Below, in pieces: positions 12,561 through 23,999 of a stretch of DNA of 64,000 nt. Source of the stretch: Mytilus californianus (lineage: Eukaryota; Mollusca; Bivalvia; Mytilida; Mytilidae); contig NW_026262581.1 of assembly GCF_021869535.1 (NCBI RefSeq), positions 80,009,955 to 80,073,954 of the forward strand. Direction: 5' to 3'. The position numbers and the translations under genes are program-made. The notes under the pieces were generated by a model, which was not told where the DNA came from, ran no database searches, and saw nothing but the letters and a program-made list of their open reading frames with translations. Numbering within the stretch: the first letter of the stretch is position 1; each line of letters begins with the position of its first letter.

Positions 12561-14046
12561 TCTATCCATAAAAATCAAAGAAAAACTTATTTTACAGTTT
12601 CCTGATTAATCTTAGGAGGGGTAAATAATTCTTAAGAAGTTGAGTACAATCCTCAAAAAACAAACCTTATAATTATAATGTCCTTAAAATATATAAATAA
12701 TGATGAATGACGAAAAACATAAAACTCAATCATATGAAAATGAAAAAATAAAACAAACTGCAAAAACTGTATAATTATTTTCACTTGAGTGGCCTCAGAT
12801 GCTGAATAATGCATTTATAATATATAAACAAAACTAATAAATAAAACTGACAGCCATTAGTTTGTATAAATGTACAGAAAGTGGAGTCAAACCAAACCTA
12901 ACATTTTTATTTGCAGTAACCAAGTTTATATTGCATCAAAAACTGCGTACTTAAATTGTTTAACAGGGGAATTTTTTTTATATACTCCCTATAGTGTTTG
13001 GCCATCCAAGTCCTACTTTATTGGTTTCTAACCGGCAAAATTCATTTCACAAAGAACTTGTAAGACTTACACGTACATAACTTAAAAAATATATGTAAAC
13101 TGATGAGTCTTATGGGTATTTCGTGAAACCATATGGCATACTTTTGAGTCCCCTCAAATAACAATAATTTCACAGCTTTATTTTTCATCAATCACTATAC
13201 AATAATGGAATGCAAGTAAAAATAAGGAAAAAAATATTTATAATCTGGATTTTAGATAAATTGATACAGCATTAAACACTAAATTTGTTAACAATTCATT
13301 CTTCTGCTTACAAGACTACTGTCTATAGATTCTACTAAAAATTATTGCAATAGTTCATCCAATGGTTTCAGGATTATTGCCTGAGGATTTTACCATACAA
13401 GGCAGCAACAGTAACAATTTCAACTGTAAAAGAAATAAAGTAAAGATTTAATTTTTAAATCTTAATATTAAAATAATCAGTATATGTTTGTTTTTTTTAT
13501 AATTGTTGATTCCTCCAAAATATATAATATTAAAAATGAACAGCTTTTGTAAAAACGAAAATCTCAATACACCAAAGTAAATTTTTTGGACTTTACCACC
13601 ACTTGACCTCAAATACCAGAACAATAATTTGAAATTAACAAATGCAGAAACTGCTGCTTAATTGATAAAACTCTACCATCCATATACAGGTACTCACATA
13701 ATACAAACACAAAATTAATGTCTATTTTGTTGTATGGTTGTTTTATTGATGTTTACTCCCCACAAAAAAAATGTTCTCCATAAAATGTAGATATAAATTC
13801 TTTTGAAATTTGTATTGAAAATATGCGAGACTGAATGAAAGGCGGTTATTATAATACTTTTTTTATACCAGCACTGGTGTTACCGTAACATAATATCAGG
13901 TTATCTCCCCTTCATATCTCTTATTCAGGACCTGCTAATAGGGTATGACATTTATTAAATGACAAGTGAGACAATACATATTATTGAATACTGATTCACT
14001 TCTAAACTAAAGGTAAAACATTTCATATTGAAATCTTATTTAGGAT
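12561..14046. other. No secure gene
   Basis: AT-rich. A single terminal-exon-like piece on the minus strand (13423-13374, acceptor TTTTACAG, EIVTVAALYGKILRQ and TAA) is noted, but nothing links to it. Confidence 0.35.
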
Positions 14047-14047
14047 T

Positions 14048-14236
14048 GATATACAATTAAACCTGCTTAAGAGACCACCTGTATTAAACAAAAACATGTG
14101 CTATAAGACCATTAACTTTATGTCCCTCTGTAATGTATTTGATATAGACTGAACCTGTATTAAGAGATTACCTGTCTTACAAGCCACTTCTTTGCTCTCA
14201 CTGAATTTTTCTCTCAAAACAGAGTTCACTGTATAA
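14048..14236 (+). mobile_element. Tc1/Tigger-like MITE
   Basis: Starts with AATTAAACCTGCTTAAGAGA and CCACCTGTATTAAAC, and ends with CAGAGTTCACTGTA. Another, inverted copy lies at 33665-33852. The paired phrases on reaching gapless alternating 'RAGACCRCCTGTATTAA' motifs are typical of Tigger-type MITEs. Confidence 0.5.
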
Positions 14237-14315
14237 ATAGGGGCATTTGGTCCATAACATAACATAAATAAATCCAAGTTGTAAGTTGAGGATAAATTCT
14301 CACCTTAAAACAGCT

Positions 14316-15730
14316 CTAATTGCTATCCCAGCAAGTAACCCTATGGAAATGCTGTGATGCTAACCTGGAAAACAAAGATGGTCTGTTATTCTAAATTTTT
14401 CCAAAAAAAATCTCTATTATCATCGTAATAAATTTTTAAGTAGAACTTTGATAACAAATAAATGTCATGAAAAAAAAAATTGGTATTCTGAATCGCTCAT
14501 TTAAAATTTGCTATAAAAATCAACGTGTTTCATCATAAATGTATAATTAAATTTTTGGTACTTTTATAAAATTGATGCCAAATACTATAAAAATTATTCC
14601 AAAAAAGCTTGAATACGTACCAATATGTTAACAGTGTTAGATATCCAAGTCTTACTCCCAACACCATGAAAACCTTGTCATTACAACCACCTTGAATAGA
14701 AACAAAAAAAGAAAATAAAGTTGTTTTACCAATCAATTATGCCTAAAAAGACTACAACGAAACAAAGAAACCAAATAAATACAGGAAATACAAAGGATCA
14801 AAGTTATGTTAAAAACAAAAATGTTTTGTAATGATGTAGATATCCTCAAAATCAAACACTTATAAAAAAGAACACTTAAGTCATAAGAGAAAAACTATTT
14901 TAAATGCCTATAATTATCATCATATTGTTACCATACATTTTGTGGGATACTGTAAACAGGAAAATTTTCGCGGTAAGAATTGAAACGCGAAAAATAAAAC
15001 TACCTGAAAATTTCAAGGAAACTATTCATAAGATGAAAACCATACATGTACGTATATGAATAGGATATGTAGAGGACCACTGTATAACACAGATTTTACA
15101 GACAGATCGATACCTCAAATCATAACTGTATTTCTAAATGAAAAGCAATGTTAGAAATCATGACTTTAACTCAAGTTAATCTCATTAACATTGAACTTGA
15201 AGACATCTCAAGCAAGTGGACATTACAGATATTGTTATGTAAACAACTCGTTACAAATATGTAAATGACACCTGTCAATCAGTTATAAACGTATTACCTT
15301 GTTGAATCTGCTACACAGATTAATCAGATCAAAAGATTGATTAATTTGCATTAATCCTGACAGCATTTTATTTTAATTCACTCATTATTTAGGTCTTCTT
15401 TTCTGTTATTGTGTATGTGTTTTTACAAGCAAACATGACTACTTTTAATCTCTTAACATTAATGAACCGAAAACAAAAAGATTTCTGATTGATTTTATCA
15501 CTTGATTTACTATACATGTAAAGCTGTTTACTTTCTATATCCTTTGTGAAAATATTTATATTGGCCACAGGGAAATCACAAATTCAAAATGGCGCGAATT
15601 TAGATTGTGTTCATAAATGCAGATTTAGGACCCGGTTTACAGTATTTAGACTTACCACATATTTTCTTGCTAAAGCCTCAGACTTGGTTGAAGATTTAAT
15701 TGACCATCTTCCATGGAGCTGCTCTCCTGG
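14316..15730 (-). pseudogene. Exon-like cassette, copy A, unknown gene
   Basis: Three exon-like pieces on the minus strand: 15730-15705, 14690-14621 and 14364-14304. The middle piece reads GCNDKVFMVLGVRLGYLTLL then TY and has donor GTACGTA. The last has acceptor TTTTCCAG and donor AAG|GTGAGAA, and in the linked frame reaches TAG at 14316-14318. Relative to copies B and C the middle piece carries two single-base insertions, so its phase start differs, which suggests decay. The product is not recognised. Confidence 0.3.
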
Positions 15731-16229
15731 CTGCCAACTTGAAGGTGGCTGTCCTCATTATCTTATTGTCAATCTATCTTTTTTTCCATTTGTATTTACA
15801 AAAATAAAAGTTATACATATCAAAAATGTCAGATGCACTTTCAAACAATCCCCTTTTTGGAAAATTTTACCAAATCACTTTAGTGACCTATAATTTCATC
15901 CACCCTATGCATCTATTATCTTGAGCTTTGCTTACATTTTTTTTTTATTTACAGAGCTCTAAATAATAGTTAATTTTATCTAGTAAACATCTGATATTTA
16001 AAAAAAACAAACTTTTACAAATATGAATATTTAAGTAAATAAAAATTCATATTCCCTATCATTGAGGGAATTTCAAGCAGGGGTATTACCTCCCTTTTCT
16101 TTAAATTTCACCCTGTTGGGACTCCACATTCTTGCTATATTTAACAAAAATACAAAATATAGTATCACTAAAATTAGAAATTTAATAAAAATCCAAACAC
16201 ATTTCAAAACATTTAGTATTTTAATTTTC

Positions 16230-16378
16230 ACTTTGCGTTCAACTCCAATCTTAATTGACTAGGATTTCCTGTTTTTCTTTCCTGTTTTCTTTATGCACTC
16301 TGGCTTCCTTCACTTATAAAAACTGGCAACCAATCATGATAAAAGTGGAGTTAAACACTAAGATCAATCTATTTTCAT
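16230..16378 (+). mobile_element. 3' half of the same SINE in unit A
   Basis: It matches the 3' part of the SINE at 20815-21065 (TTGACTAGGATT..., CTGGCAACCAATCATGATAA, AAGTGGAGTTAAACACTAAG). The tRNA-like head is missing or eroded. It occupies the same position within its duplication unit. Confidence 0.5.
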
Positions 16379-17164
16379 CAAGATGTTCTTCAACTATGCT
16401 ACTCGTAAGATATTCTTAAAAGTTGTTAGCAATTAAGCTAAAAATCAAAAAAAGTTGGAACAGACATATATCTAACAATTCTGGAAACCAAAAACTACAT
16501 TTCAATAAAATGACATTTGTTTCTTTTTCTTTTTTTTTTTCTTTTTTCTTTTTTTTTTTTTTTTAGATTCTCCATTCTGAACCTACTGGAAGTGTTTTGA
16601 CTAGACATGGACCATTATTAATATTTCTTAAGTAGGTCTTCAAGCAAAATTAGTCCGTTTCACTTCATTTAAAAAAAAAAGAATAAAAAATAATATGTCA
16701 TGGCAATAATTGACATGAGAAGAGCTACCAAAATATTGCCATAGGGCTTCAATGGAAAAAAGAAAATGAAATTATGAATTTCTAATACAAGTTAACCTAC
16801 AACTTCCAATCTTGTTGAAAATGGAGAATCTTTACACAAATTTTTTTATTTTTTTTTATTTTTTGTAAAAAATTATAAAAAAAATTTCAAGCATACACAA
16901 AAATTGTCTAAATTACATTCTTCACTGTTACATTGATATCACACAGTCATTTTATGCAGCCACAGTAAAAGTTACCTGAAAAAGAAATAGACATTCTGAA
17001 GCATATCTGTCAAACTATATGAAAATTGAAACATTATTCTGGCAAAGGAATCATTAACTGGGCATTACAATAATGATGCATACATTTCTTTCATTAGTTT
17101 TTAAGTGATTTGTTACCATAAATTTAAACTACCAAAAAACAAAAAAGTATGGTCGATGTCCGAC

Positions 17165-17372
17165 ATATTTGTTTTTCGTTCATTGTTTTATCATATATCA
17201 GGCAGGTGGAGATCTTGTTTGAATTGTTTCACATTTTGTCATATTGGGGCCTTTTATAGCTTACTAAGCAGTCTAGATTTTACTCATTGTTAAAAGCTGT
17301 AATGTGACCTTTAGCTGTGTACATCCACATCATTTGGTCTCATTTGCAATTATACCACATCTCTTAATTTTT
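17165..17372 (+). repeat. Dispersed mussel repeat (unit A copy)
   Basis: Contains CATATTTGTTTTTCGTTCAT, GGGGCCTTTTATAGCTTACT and CATCATTTGGTCTC...ACCACATCTC. I recognise this as a very common Mytilus repeat. Related pieces occur at 21915-22140, 10165-10265, 33425-33530 and 6341-6440. Confidence 0.6.
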
Positions 17373-17617
17373 ATATATGGGACTATTTAAGATAACAAAA
17401 AACATAATATTTTCCTAAATTATAGTTTTTTACTTCTTTATTTACCTTCTTCCAGATTATATATACAATTATAACTTAAGAAACATTAAAATGTAAGATA
17501 TACATTTGTGCATAATAAAAATCTATCGCATTTATATGCTCTTGGATGAATATATATGGCATAAATCTATGTATTGTTTCTTACCATAAATTTCAGCTCC
17601 AATGACCATTCCCAGCC

Positions 17618-20346
17618 TCAATCCTTACAGACAAGCTGTGAAGCTAACCTGAAATATAAAATGCTTAGTTTTCAAAATTGTTTAAAAGGATCACTGGTGG
17701 TATATTGTGTTGGTATACTGTATCTATATTATACATAAATGGGTTATATTTATATGTTACAGATGTTGAGAACATATCAATTAGACAGCAATCCAACAAC
17801 CAAACAAACTTTACATAATCAGTTCAGATGGGCACAGGACGTTTGCGCTTTTTTACCTGTAACACGATAGGACATTTGCACTTTAAATTTTGATACACCT
17901 GTATTAAATTGACCTGACTTTTGCGCTTTTTACCTATAGACGTCTACCTGTGATTTAATGAATTGTAATAATTACGTAAATAAATTCAACTTATATATGT
18001 GCTTAGATACTTCACATTGACATAGTCTTGAACATAGAGTTTAAAAGTTATAGACAAGTAAAGGAAATTTTTGATTTATGTCACGTTGGATTTTTATCAT
18101 TGAATAACAGTCGGTTAATTACAATAAAATTTGTGATATTGATGAACAGGGACCTCATTTAAATAGTTGAGAAAGAGAAACTAGAATATTTATTTGAAAT
18201 GTTGGCAAAATACCAGGAGGACAGATTACAAGAGCTAAATTTGTTCATTCCCTGAGCTTCAGATACCAAGCGAAAAATGACTTGTGATGACTATACACGT
18301 CTTTATGTCTTTAGAATGTTAACTTTTAGCTATAGATAACAATATTAATGTGTTATAAAATAACTTTTAAACACGATTGTGCTATGAATTAATGACTATC
18401 AAACTTTTAACAATAATGACAATTATGACTTAACTTTGCCAGGTCAAACCTACCGGTCCAAAGCCTGGATTAAATAGGATGGAATTCATAAGAAGCAAAT
18501 ATTGTAAAAGCGCAAATGTCCTATGTAAAAAGCGCAAACGACCTTTTTAAATAAGCGCAAATGTCCTAAAAATTGAAGCACAAATGTCCATTTAAAAAAG
18601 CGCATATGTCCATTTAAAAAAGCGCAAATGTCCTATGAAAAAGTGCAAACGTCCCGCGCCGGTTCAGATCCTTATTAAATCTTCTCATATAATACAAATA
18701 AACAAAAATAGTAGATTTCTGACCAAACTCGTATAAACTTTCAAGCCTAGAGCAAATAATATTAAAATTTTTCTATTATTAACCAATGACTTAAAATACA
18801 TTATAAATTGTCCAGTTAATACAATTCCATGTGTCTTAGAACTGGTCGTTGATACAGGTCTGATACAGAAAAACCAGTTCATACAGAATTTTTACTGGTC
18901 TTAACACAGGATAATAACTTACGGTTTTTGGTTCAAAAAGGTGTCAGAAAATGGATGTGTGTATTACTTGAAATATTAGATTTCAACAAATTTGATGTTA
19001 AAGTTGTTATTAATCATATGATATAAATTTTTCTTTAAGCACCGGTATATATAAATTAAAGACCGTTGAAAGGGTGAATTGCCAGAATTGTCAACCGTAA
19101 AAGACTATTTCTCTGCGGGTGCAGTAGGGTTGACAATCTTGGATATGCATGGCTTGGAAGGGGCAACATTTGTTTAATTATACCAAACTAACAATAGATG
19201 GGCCTTTCATGAACTATTTAAAGTGCATGTTTAAGAAGCTCTTCTACGCGTATTAATATTTTGACCACCTTAATGGGGTTAACCCAGTATACTGTAGTAC
19301 CGTAACAAAATGTCAAAACACTAATCAGAGAATTATTTTGTGTCTTAAAATGCCTCATATATACAACAAAAAAGAACTCTTTCTGTAAAATAATGATGGC
19401 CCTGAAAAGGGTCGTTTGTGAATGCTATCCTCGGCACTAGATGGATTTCACATACTTTTTTCTTCATCTCACCACGTACTTCTAACCTAGCCATTTCCAT
19501 TTTGTTTACAAACGTCAATGACATCATTTTGATGGGAGATAGCTTGCAACATGTGTTAAAATCAAGAGGCTCAGAGTTATTTACTGATGAATGTGTATAA
19601 ATTTTTAGGGCTATTCAACTCTCCTTGCATTTAAATGAAAAACCCAATTAGTTTATATTGTTCATGTAGGAGTTTTTCTACCGTGGAATTTGTCCTCGAT
19701 CAGCTTCTGGTTGATATTCCAAGTCATTGGTTAATAAGGTGTCATAAAATGGGTGTTTTCATATTAATCCTGTATTATGTCCTTGTACAGTCGTTTTGGG
19801 TCTCATCAGCTGTATTGGCCCTCAGCTACACCTCGAGCCAATACAGCTAACCTCAACCCAATACGACTACTTGAACATAATATAGGATTAATATGAAAAC
19901 AACCGTTCAATAACACTATATTATACATTTGTTACTTTTTTTAACATGGAATAACATACTGGTACTGGTACCTACCTACATATTAGCTGTATTAGACCAC
20001 CAAGTCTTATTCCCACACCATGAAAACATGTCACAGAAAGAACCTAAAATGAAATAAAAATTGACACATTACATAATTTTACAAATCAATTCTGTCAACC
20101 TAAAATTTACTTAATACTTTTCTGATTTCTAACTTCATTTACACAATAATATAGCATCAACATCAGTTTGTAAAATTAATTTTAAAGATGGAAAAACAAA
20201 GTCAATATGCTCATTTTTAGCAAATATTTCTCGAGAATGTATAGAAATTGTTTGGCTCAAATAAACTTGCCTTCTTATTTTCTAGGTAGAGCCTCAGACT
20301 TGGCTGAAGATTTACTTAACCATCTTCCATGGAGCTGCTCTCCTGG
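17618..20346 (-). CDS. Exon-like cassette, copy B, unknown gene (C-terminal end)
   Basis: Pieces on the minus strand: 20346-20321 (26 nt, preceded by CAG and followed by ATG|GTTAAGT), 20043-19976 (68 nt, acceptor TTTTAG, donor TAG|GTAGGTA) and 17648-17585 (acceptor ATTTCAG). Joined, they read RRAAPWKM, VLSVTCFHGVGIRLGGLIQL, IC, RLASQLVCKD and TGA at 17618-17620. The middle piece is hydrophobic. The last intron is enlarged by two insertions. No known family is recognised. The 26-nt piece has a weak polypyrimidine tract, so the structure is tentative. Confidence 0.35.
17830..18661. mobile_element. hAT-like non-autonomous TIR element (832 bp)
   Basis: The element is flanked by the 8-bp direct repeat GTTCAGAT (17822-17829 and 18662-18669). 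Its ends are GGGCACAGGACGTTTGCGC and the inverse of GTGCAAACGTCCCGCGCCG. Inside both ends a motif like AAAAAGCGCAAATGTCCTA repeats about every 20-28 bp. The 8-bp duplication and subterminal repeats fit hAT elements. No transposase ORF is present. Unit C (near 22.58 kb) and the flanks show the empty site. Confidence 0.7.
19740..19912. mobile_element. Foldback/MITE with stepped inverted repeats
   Basis: GTTTTCATATTAATCCTGTA at the left is mirrored by an arm ending ATGAAAAC at the right, with inner inverted pairs (CAGCTGTATTGGC / GCCAATACAGCT and CGTTTTGGGT / AACCCAATACG). It lies in the extra DNA of unit B. Confidence 0.55.
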
Positions 20347-20814
20347 CTGGCAAGGTGGCTTTCCTCATATTATGGTCAATCTATTTTTTTCTGCATTTCT
20401 TTTTAAACATAAAGTTATATATATAAAAAATATCAGATGCACTTTCAACTAATAACCTTTTTCAAAAATTTCACCAAATCATTTTTTATGACCCATGAGT
20501 TTCCCCACCCTACATATCTATTATATAGAGCTCTGTTTACATCTTTTTTTTTATTACAGAGCTCTAAATAATAGTCAATATTAGGTATGATACATCTGAT
20601 ATTGAAAAAAGTTGTACAAAAGTGAATATTCAAGAAAATATTAAAAAGCTAACACTGAGGGAATTTCAAGTATGTGGAGTTTAACAGGGGTTATAATAAA
20701 TTACCTCCCTTTGATCTAAATTTCACCATGTTAGGACTCCACATCCTTGCTGTAATACCAAAAATCCAACAATATTCAAAAAAATATTTAGTACATTTTT
20801 TACTAAAATTTCAC

Positions 20815-21065
20815 CTAGGACCTTGGTGGCAGAGTGGTCCAAGTAGTTCTACTCAATCACTAGCCTGTCAACATTGAGGTTGTGAATTCAAACCCTGCAT
20901 GTTGTATGGGCATTTAATCAATCTTAATTGACCAAGATTGCATGTTTTCTTGCCAAAAGTCTGTGGTTCTCTCAAGGCACTCCAATTTCAGCCATTAATA
21001 ACTGGCTGCCAAGATATAGCCAATCATGCTAAAAGTGGTGTTAAACACCAAAAATCAATCATCAA
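20815..21065 (+). mobile_element. tRNA-derived SINE (RUDI/V-SINE-like)
   Basis: The head resembles a tRNA promoter: A box GTGGCAGAGTGGTCC and B box GTTGTGAATTCAAACCC. The tail reads CTAAAAGTGGTGTTAAACAC followed by CAATCATCAATC repeats. Known: molluscan V-SINEs of the RUDI group have a tRNA head and a conserved 3' domain. Assignment to that group is an inference. Confidence 0.55.
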
Positions 21066-21914
21066 TCTATTTTTAACAACTTAGTTTAATTCAGATGAAA
21101 ATAACAAAAAGGTTAAAAAAATATATATCTAACAATTCGGAAACCCAAAAATTACATTGCAATAAAATAACGTTTTTTTTTTTTTTTCTTTTTAGATTCT
21201 CTATTCTTAACCTACTGAAGTTATTTGACTCATGGACCATTATTCATATACTGATATCTAAAGTAGATCTTCAAGTAAAATTGGTCCATTTCACTTCATT
21301 TTCAAAGTAAGAATTTAATCTTGACAGATGGGGGAAAAAAATGAATACGATATGAACTTTAATTTCATTATTTCAAAACTACATACCAAAAACTAGTTCA
21401 GTATCCATATTTATATAAGCTTATAAGCATAACAAAAAAAAAAATGTCAAGACAATAATGGAGTGATAAATGGACATGTGTAGAAATACCAGAATACAGC
21501 CATGGGTTTAAATGAAAAAAAGAATGAGAAATTTTGAAATTTCAAATACAAGTTAAGCTAGAACTTCCAATACTGTTGAAAATGGAGAACCTTTACACAT
21601 TTTTTTTTGTAAAAAAATATAAACATTTCCTCAAACATACACAAAAATTGTGTGAATTACATTCTTTGCAGTTATACCACACAAACATTTTATGCAGCCA
21701 CAGAAAAAAGTCCCCTGAAAAAGAAATAGTCGTTCTTAAATATATTTGTTAAAAAATTGAAACAATATTCAATGCAAAAAAATAATTAACCGGGGATCAT
21801 AATGATGATGCATATAACATTTCTTTTACTTTGTTTAAAAGTGTTGGCATCAATTTAAAACTACCATTCTTTATCAGAAAAAAAGTATGAAAAACTAGTT
21901 TTTTTTATGCTTGA

Positions 21915-22140
21915 CATATTTGTTTTTCATTTGATTTATCATATATCAGGCAGTTGGTTTTCTTGTTTGAATTGTTTCACATTTTGTCAATGTTAGGGCT
22001 TTTTATACCTTACTCTATACAGTATACTTTTTGCTCATTGATGAAGGCAGTACAGTGACCTTAGTTGTTTACATCCACATCATTTGGTCTCTGGTTGATA
22101 GTTGTCTCATTGGCAATCATACCACATCACCTTATTTTTA
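21915..22140 (+). repeat. Dispersed mussel repeat (unit B copy)
   Basis: Same family as 17165-17372, here with the fuller ending GATAGTTGTCTCATTGGCAA and ATCATACCACATC. Confidence 0.6.
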
Positions 22141-22349
22141 TATATGGTAATAATTTTAGAAAACCAAAAAGACAGTGGTGACAAGATTTCCTCATTACAA
22201 TTTTTGACTTCCCTAATTTATCTTGATTCCTCCTTTGAGATTATATATACAATTATAAACATTAAAATGTATGATCAACATCTGTGCATAATAAAAATCT
22301 ATGGTATTTATATACTCTTGGATGACTAGTTCATTAATCTCTCTATTAG

Positions 22350-23740
22350 TTCTTACCATAAAAGTCAGCTCCAATGGCCATTCTCAGCCTCAATCCTTAC
22401 GGACAAGCTGTGATGTTAACCTGCAATATAAAACGTTTAGTCATTAAAAATTGTTTAAAAGGATCATTGTTGGTAAAAGGTATGTATATTAAATAGAAAT
22501 AGTCTATAAACTTGCAATAGATTTTGGGAACCTATGGATTAGATTGCTATCCAGCAACCCAGCAAACTTTTACATAATTTATCAGATTAAATTTACTCAT
22601 ATAATGGTACTGATAAATGAAAGAGTAGACTTCTGACCAATTTCTTATAAGACTTCAAGCCTGAGAGCCAATTTCCAAAGAAATTTTATAATACATTTTT
22701 TTTTAAACAGGAATGACATACTGGTACCTACCTACATGTTAGCTGTATAAGACCACCAAGTCTTATTCCCACACCATGAAAAAATGTGACAGAAATAACC
22801 TAAAAAGAAATTAAAATTGACATTACATATTTTACAAATCCATTTTTCTGGCAACAATTGAACCTAACATTTTCTATATATTGTACACAGTAGTATAACC
22901 TTCACACCAGTTTGTAAAATGAATATAAAAGATGGAAAACAAAAAATAAGTCAAAGTTTTATGATTTGAATTTCAACTGCACAAAAATCATCTGCATTTT
23001 ACAGAGTTATCTCCCATTGAATAAACAAATGTTGCTGTTAAATGTACTAGTATCCCCTTGAAATTTAATTCCTATTTCTGGACTTACTTTTGCTTTCTTG
23101 TTCATGTACTTGGCAACTTTAAATATTAAACTGATAAAATAATTTTGTCAATGGTGTTGTCTTACTATTCACTTTTTATGAAATATTTCTACAGAATGTA
23201 TACAAATTGGTTGGCTTAATTAAACTTGCCTTATTTTTTTCGTGGTAAAGCCTCAGACTTTGTTGAAGATTCAATTGACCATCTTCCTTGGAGCTGCTAT
23301 CCTGGCTACTTTGAAATGTTTTTCATCATAGATTTGTATGCTAATCAGTTCACTGAATCCATTTATCCAATTAATGAAATGTTCTTTTCATTGTATCCAA
23401 TTAATGAAATGTTCTTTCCATTGTATCCAATCAAATATACAATTTTCACAGGATTGTTCCAAAGCATCTCACAACATATTCTTTTTCTATTCATGGCTAC
23501 TGGAGTAATTCTCGATGTAAAATACAAGTAATTTATAAAATTAATACATAAAAAACTGAAAAAATAATGGATGTGCTTTTAAACAGGTAACTTGTATTTT
23601 GAAAATTTACCAAATGTTTTTGGTACCCCACAATTTCTTCTTCCCATTAAAAGTATTATTTAGAACTATGTTTATATTTTTTTTTATTTACAGAGCTCTA
23701 AATAATAGCTTTTATATTAGTTAGCAGACATCTGATATGT
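22350..23740. repeat. Segmental duplication unit C (truncated)
   Basis: Third copy, matching B at 22357-22420, 22732-22799, 23245-23310 and at ACAGAGCTCTAAATAATAG near 23690. Similarity is lost soon after 23.74 kb. It contains a short local direct repeat of TATCCAATTAATGAAATGTTC (23366 and 23395). Confidence 0.7.
22390..23305 (-). CDS. Exon-like cassette, copy C, unknown gene (C-terminal end)
   Basis: Pieces on the minus strand: 23305-23280, 22799-22732 and 22420-22357, with the same lengths (26, 68, 64) and splice signals as copy B. The reading is ARIAAPRKM, VISVTFFHGVGIRLGGLIQL, TC, RLTSQLVRKD and TGA, so the stop position is shared with copy B. Differences in the middle piece include synonymous changes (GTG/GTC, CTA/CTT) and a few replacements (L/I, C/F, I/T). 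Upstream exons, if any, were not found. Confidence 0.35.
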
Positions 23741-23999
23741 AAATACTTAAACAAATGTATTAAAAAAGGACAGTACAATGAAAAAAATGTAATAAAAAAT
23801 TACAGTATAGTGATTGACTAACACCATTTTTTTAAATATTTTGAAGCATAGTTTAATAGAATACCTTCTTTTAAGGTTTACTCATCATGCACATAGTAGT
23901 CATGTATATTCGAAAAAATGATCAAAGCCTCAAATAGCTGAGTTGTGCAAATTTTTCCTAAACAATAGAGAATGGTCTTTAATGAAATTTAAATATATG

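Larger units (their letters stand above)
14300..17370. repeat. Segmental duplication unit A
   Basis: Landmarks shared in order with units B and C: a GTTAGC...CTG piece, a CTTACTCCC.ACACCATGAAAA piece, the GCCTCAGACTTGGTTGAAGA core at 15673, ACAGAGCTCTAAATAATAG near 15950, and (with B) a T-rich tract plus TAGATTCTCCATTCT at 16563, TATGCAGCCACAG near 16953 and a dispersed mussel repeat at 17170-17370. It lacks the insertions of unit B. Confidence 0.75.
17580..22140. repeat. Segmental duplication unit B
   Basis: Second copy of the 14-24 kb unit, with the same landmark order (17593, 19980, 20290, 20560, 21195, 21690, 21915). It is longer because of a TIR element at 17830-18661 and about 1.1 kb of extra sequence between roughly 18780 and 19930 that includes a foldback. 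Confidence 0.75.

Noticed and set aside
13374..13423. Terminal-exon-like EIVTVAALYGKILRQ with stop (minus)
   Set aside because: Its phase does not join the copy A cassette upstream, and no partner exon was found.
20820..20895. Possible tRNA gene
   Set aside because: A and B boxes are present, but no cloverleaf can be folded and a SINE body with TTAAACAC tail follows; called a SINE.
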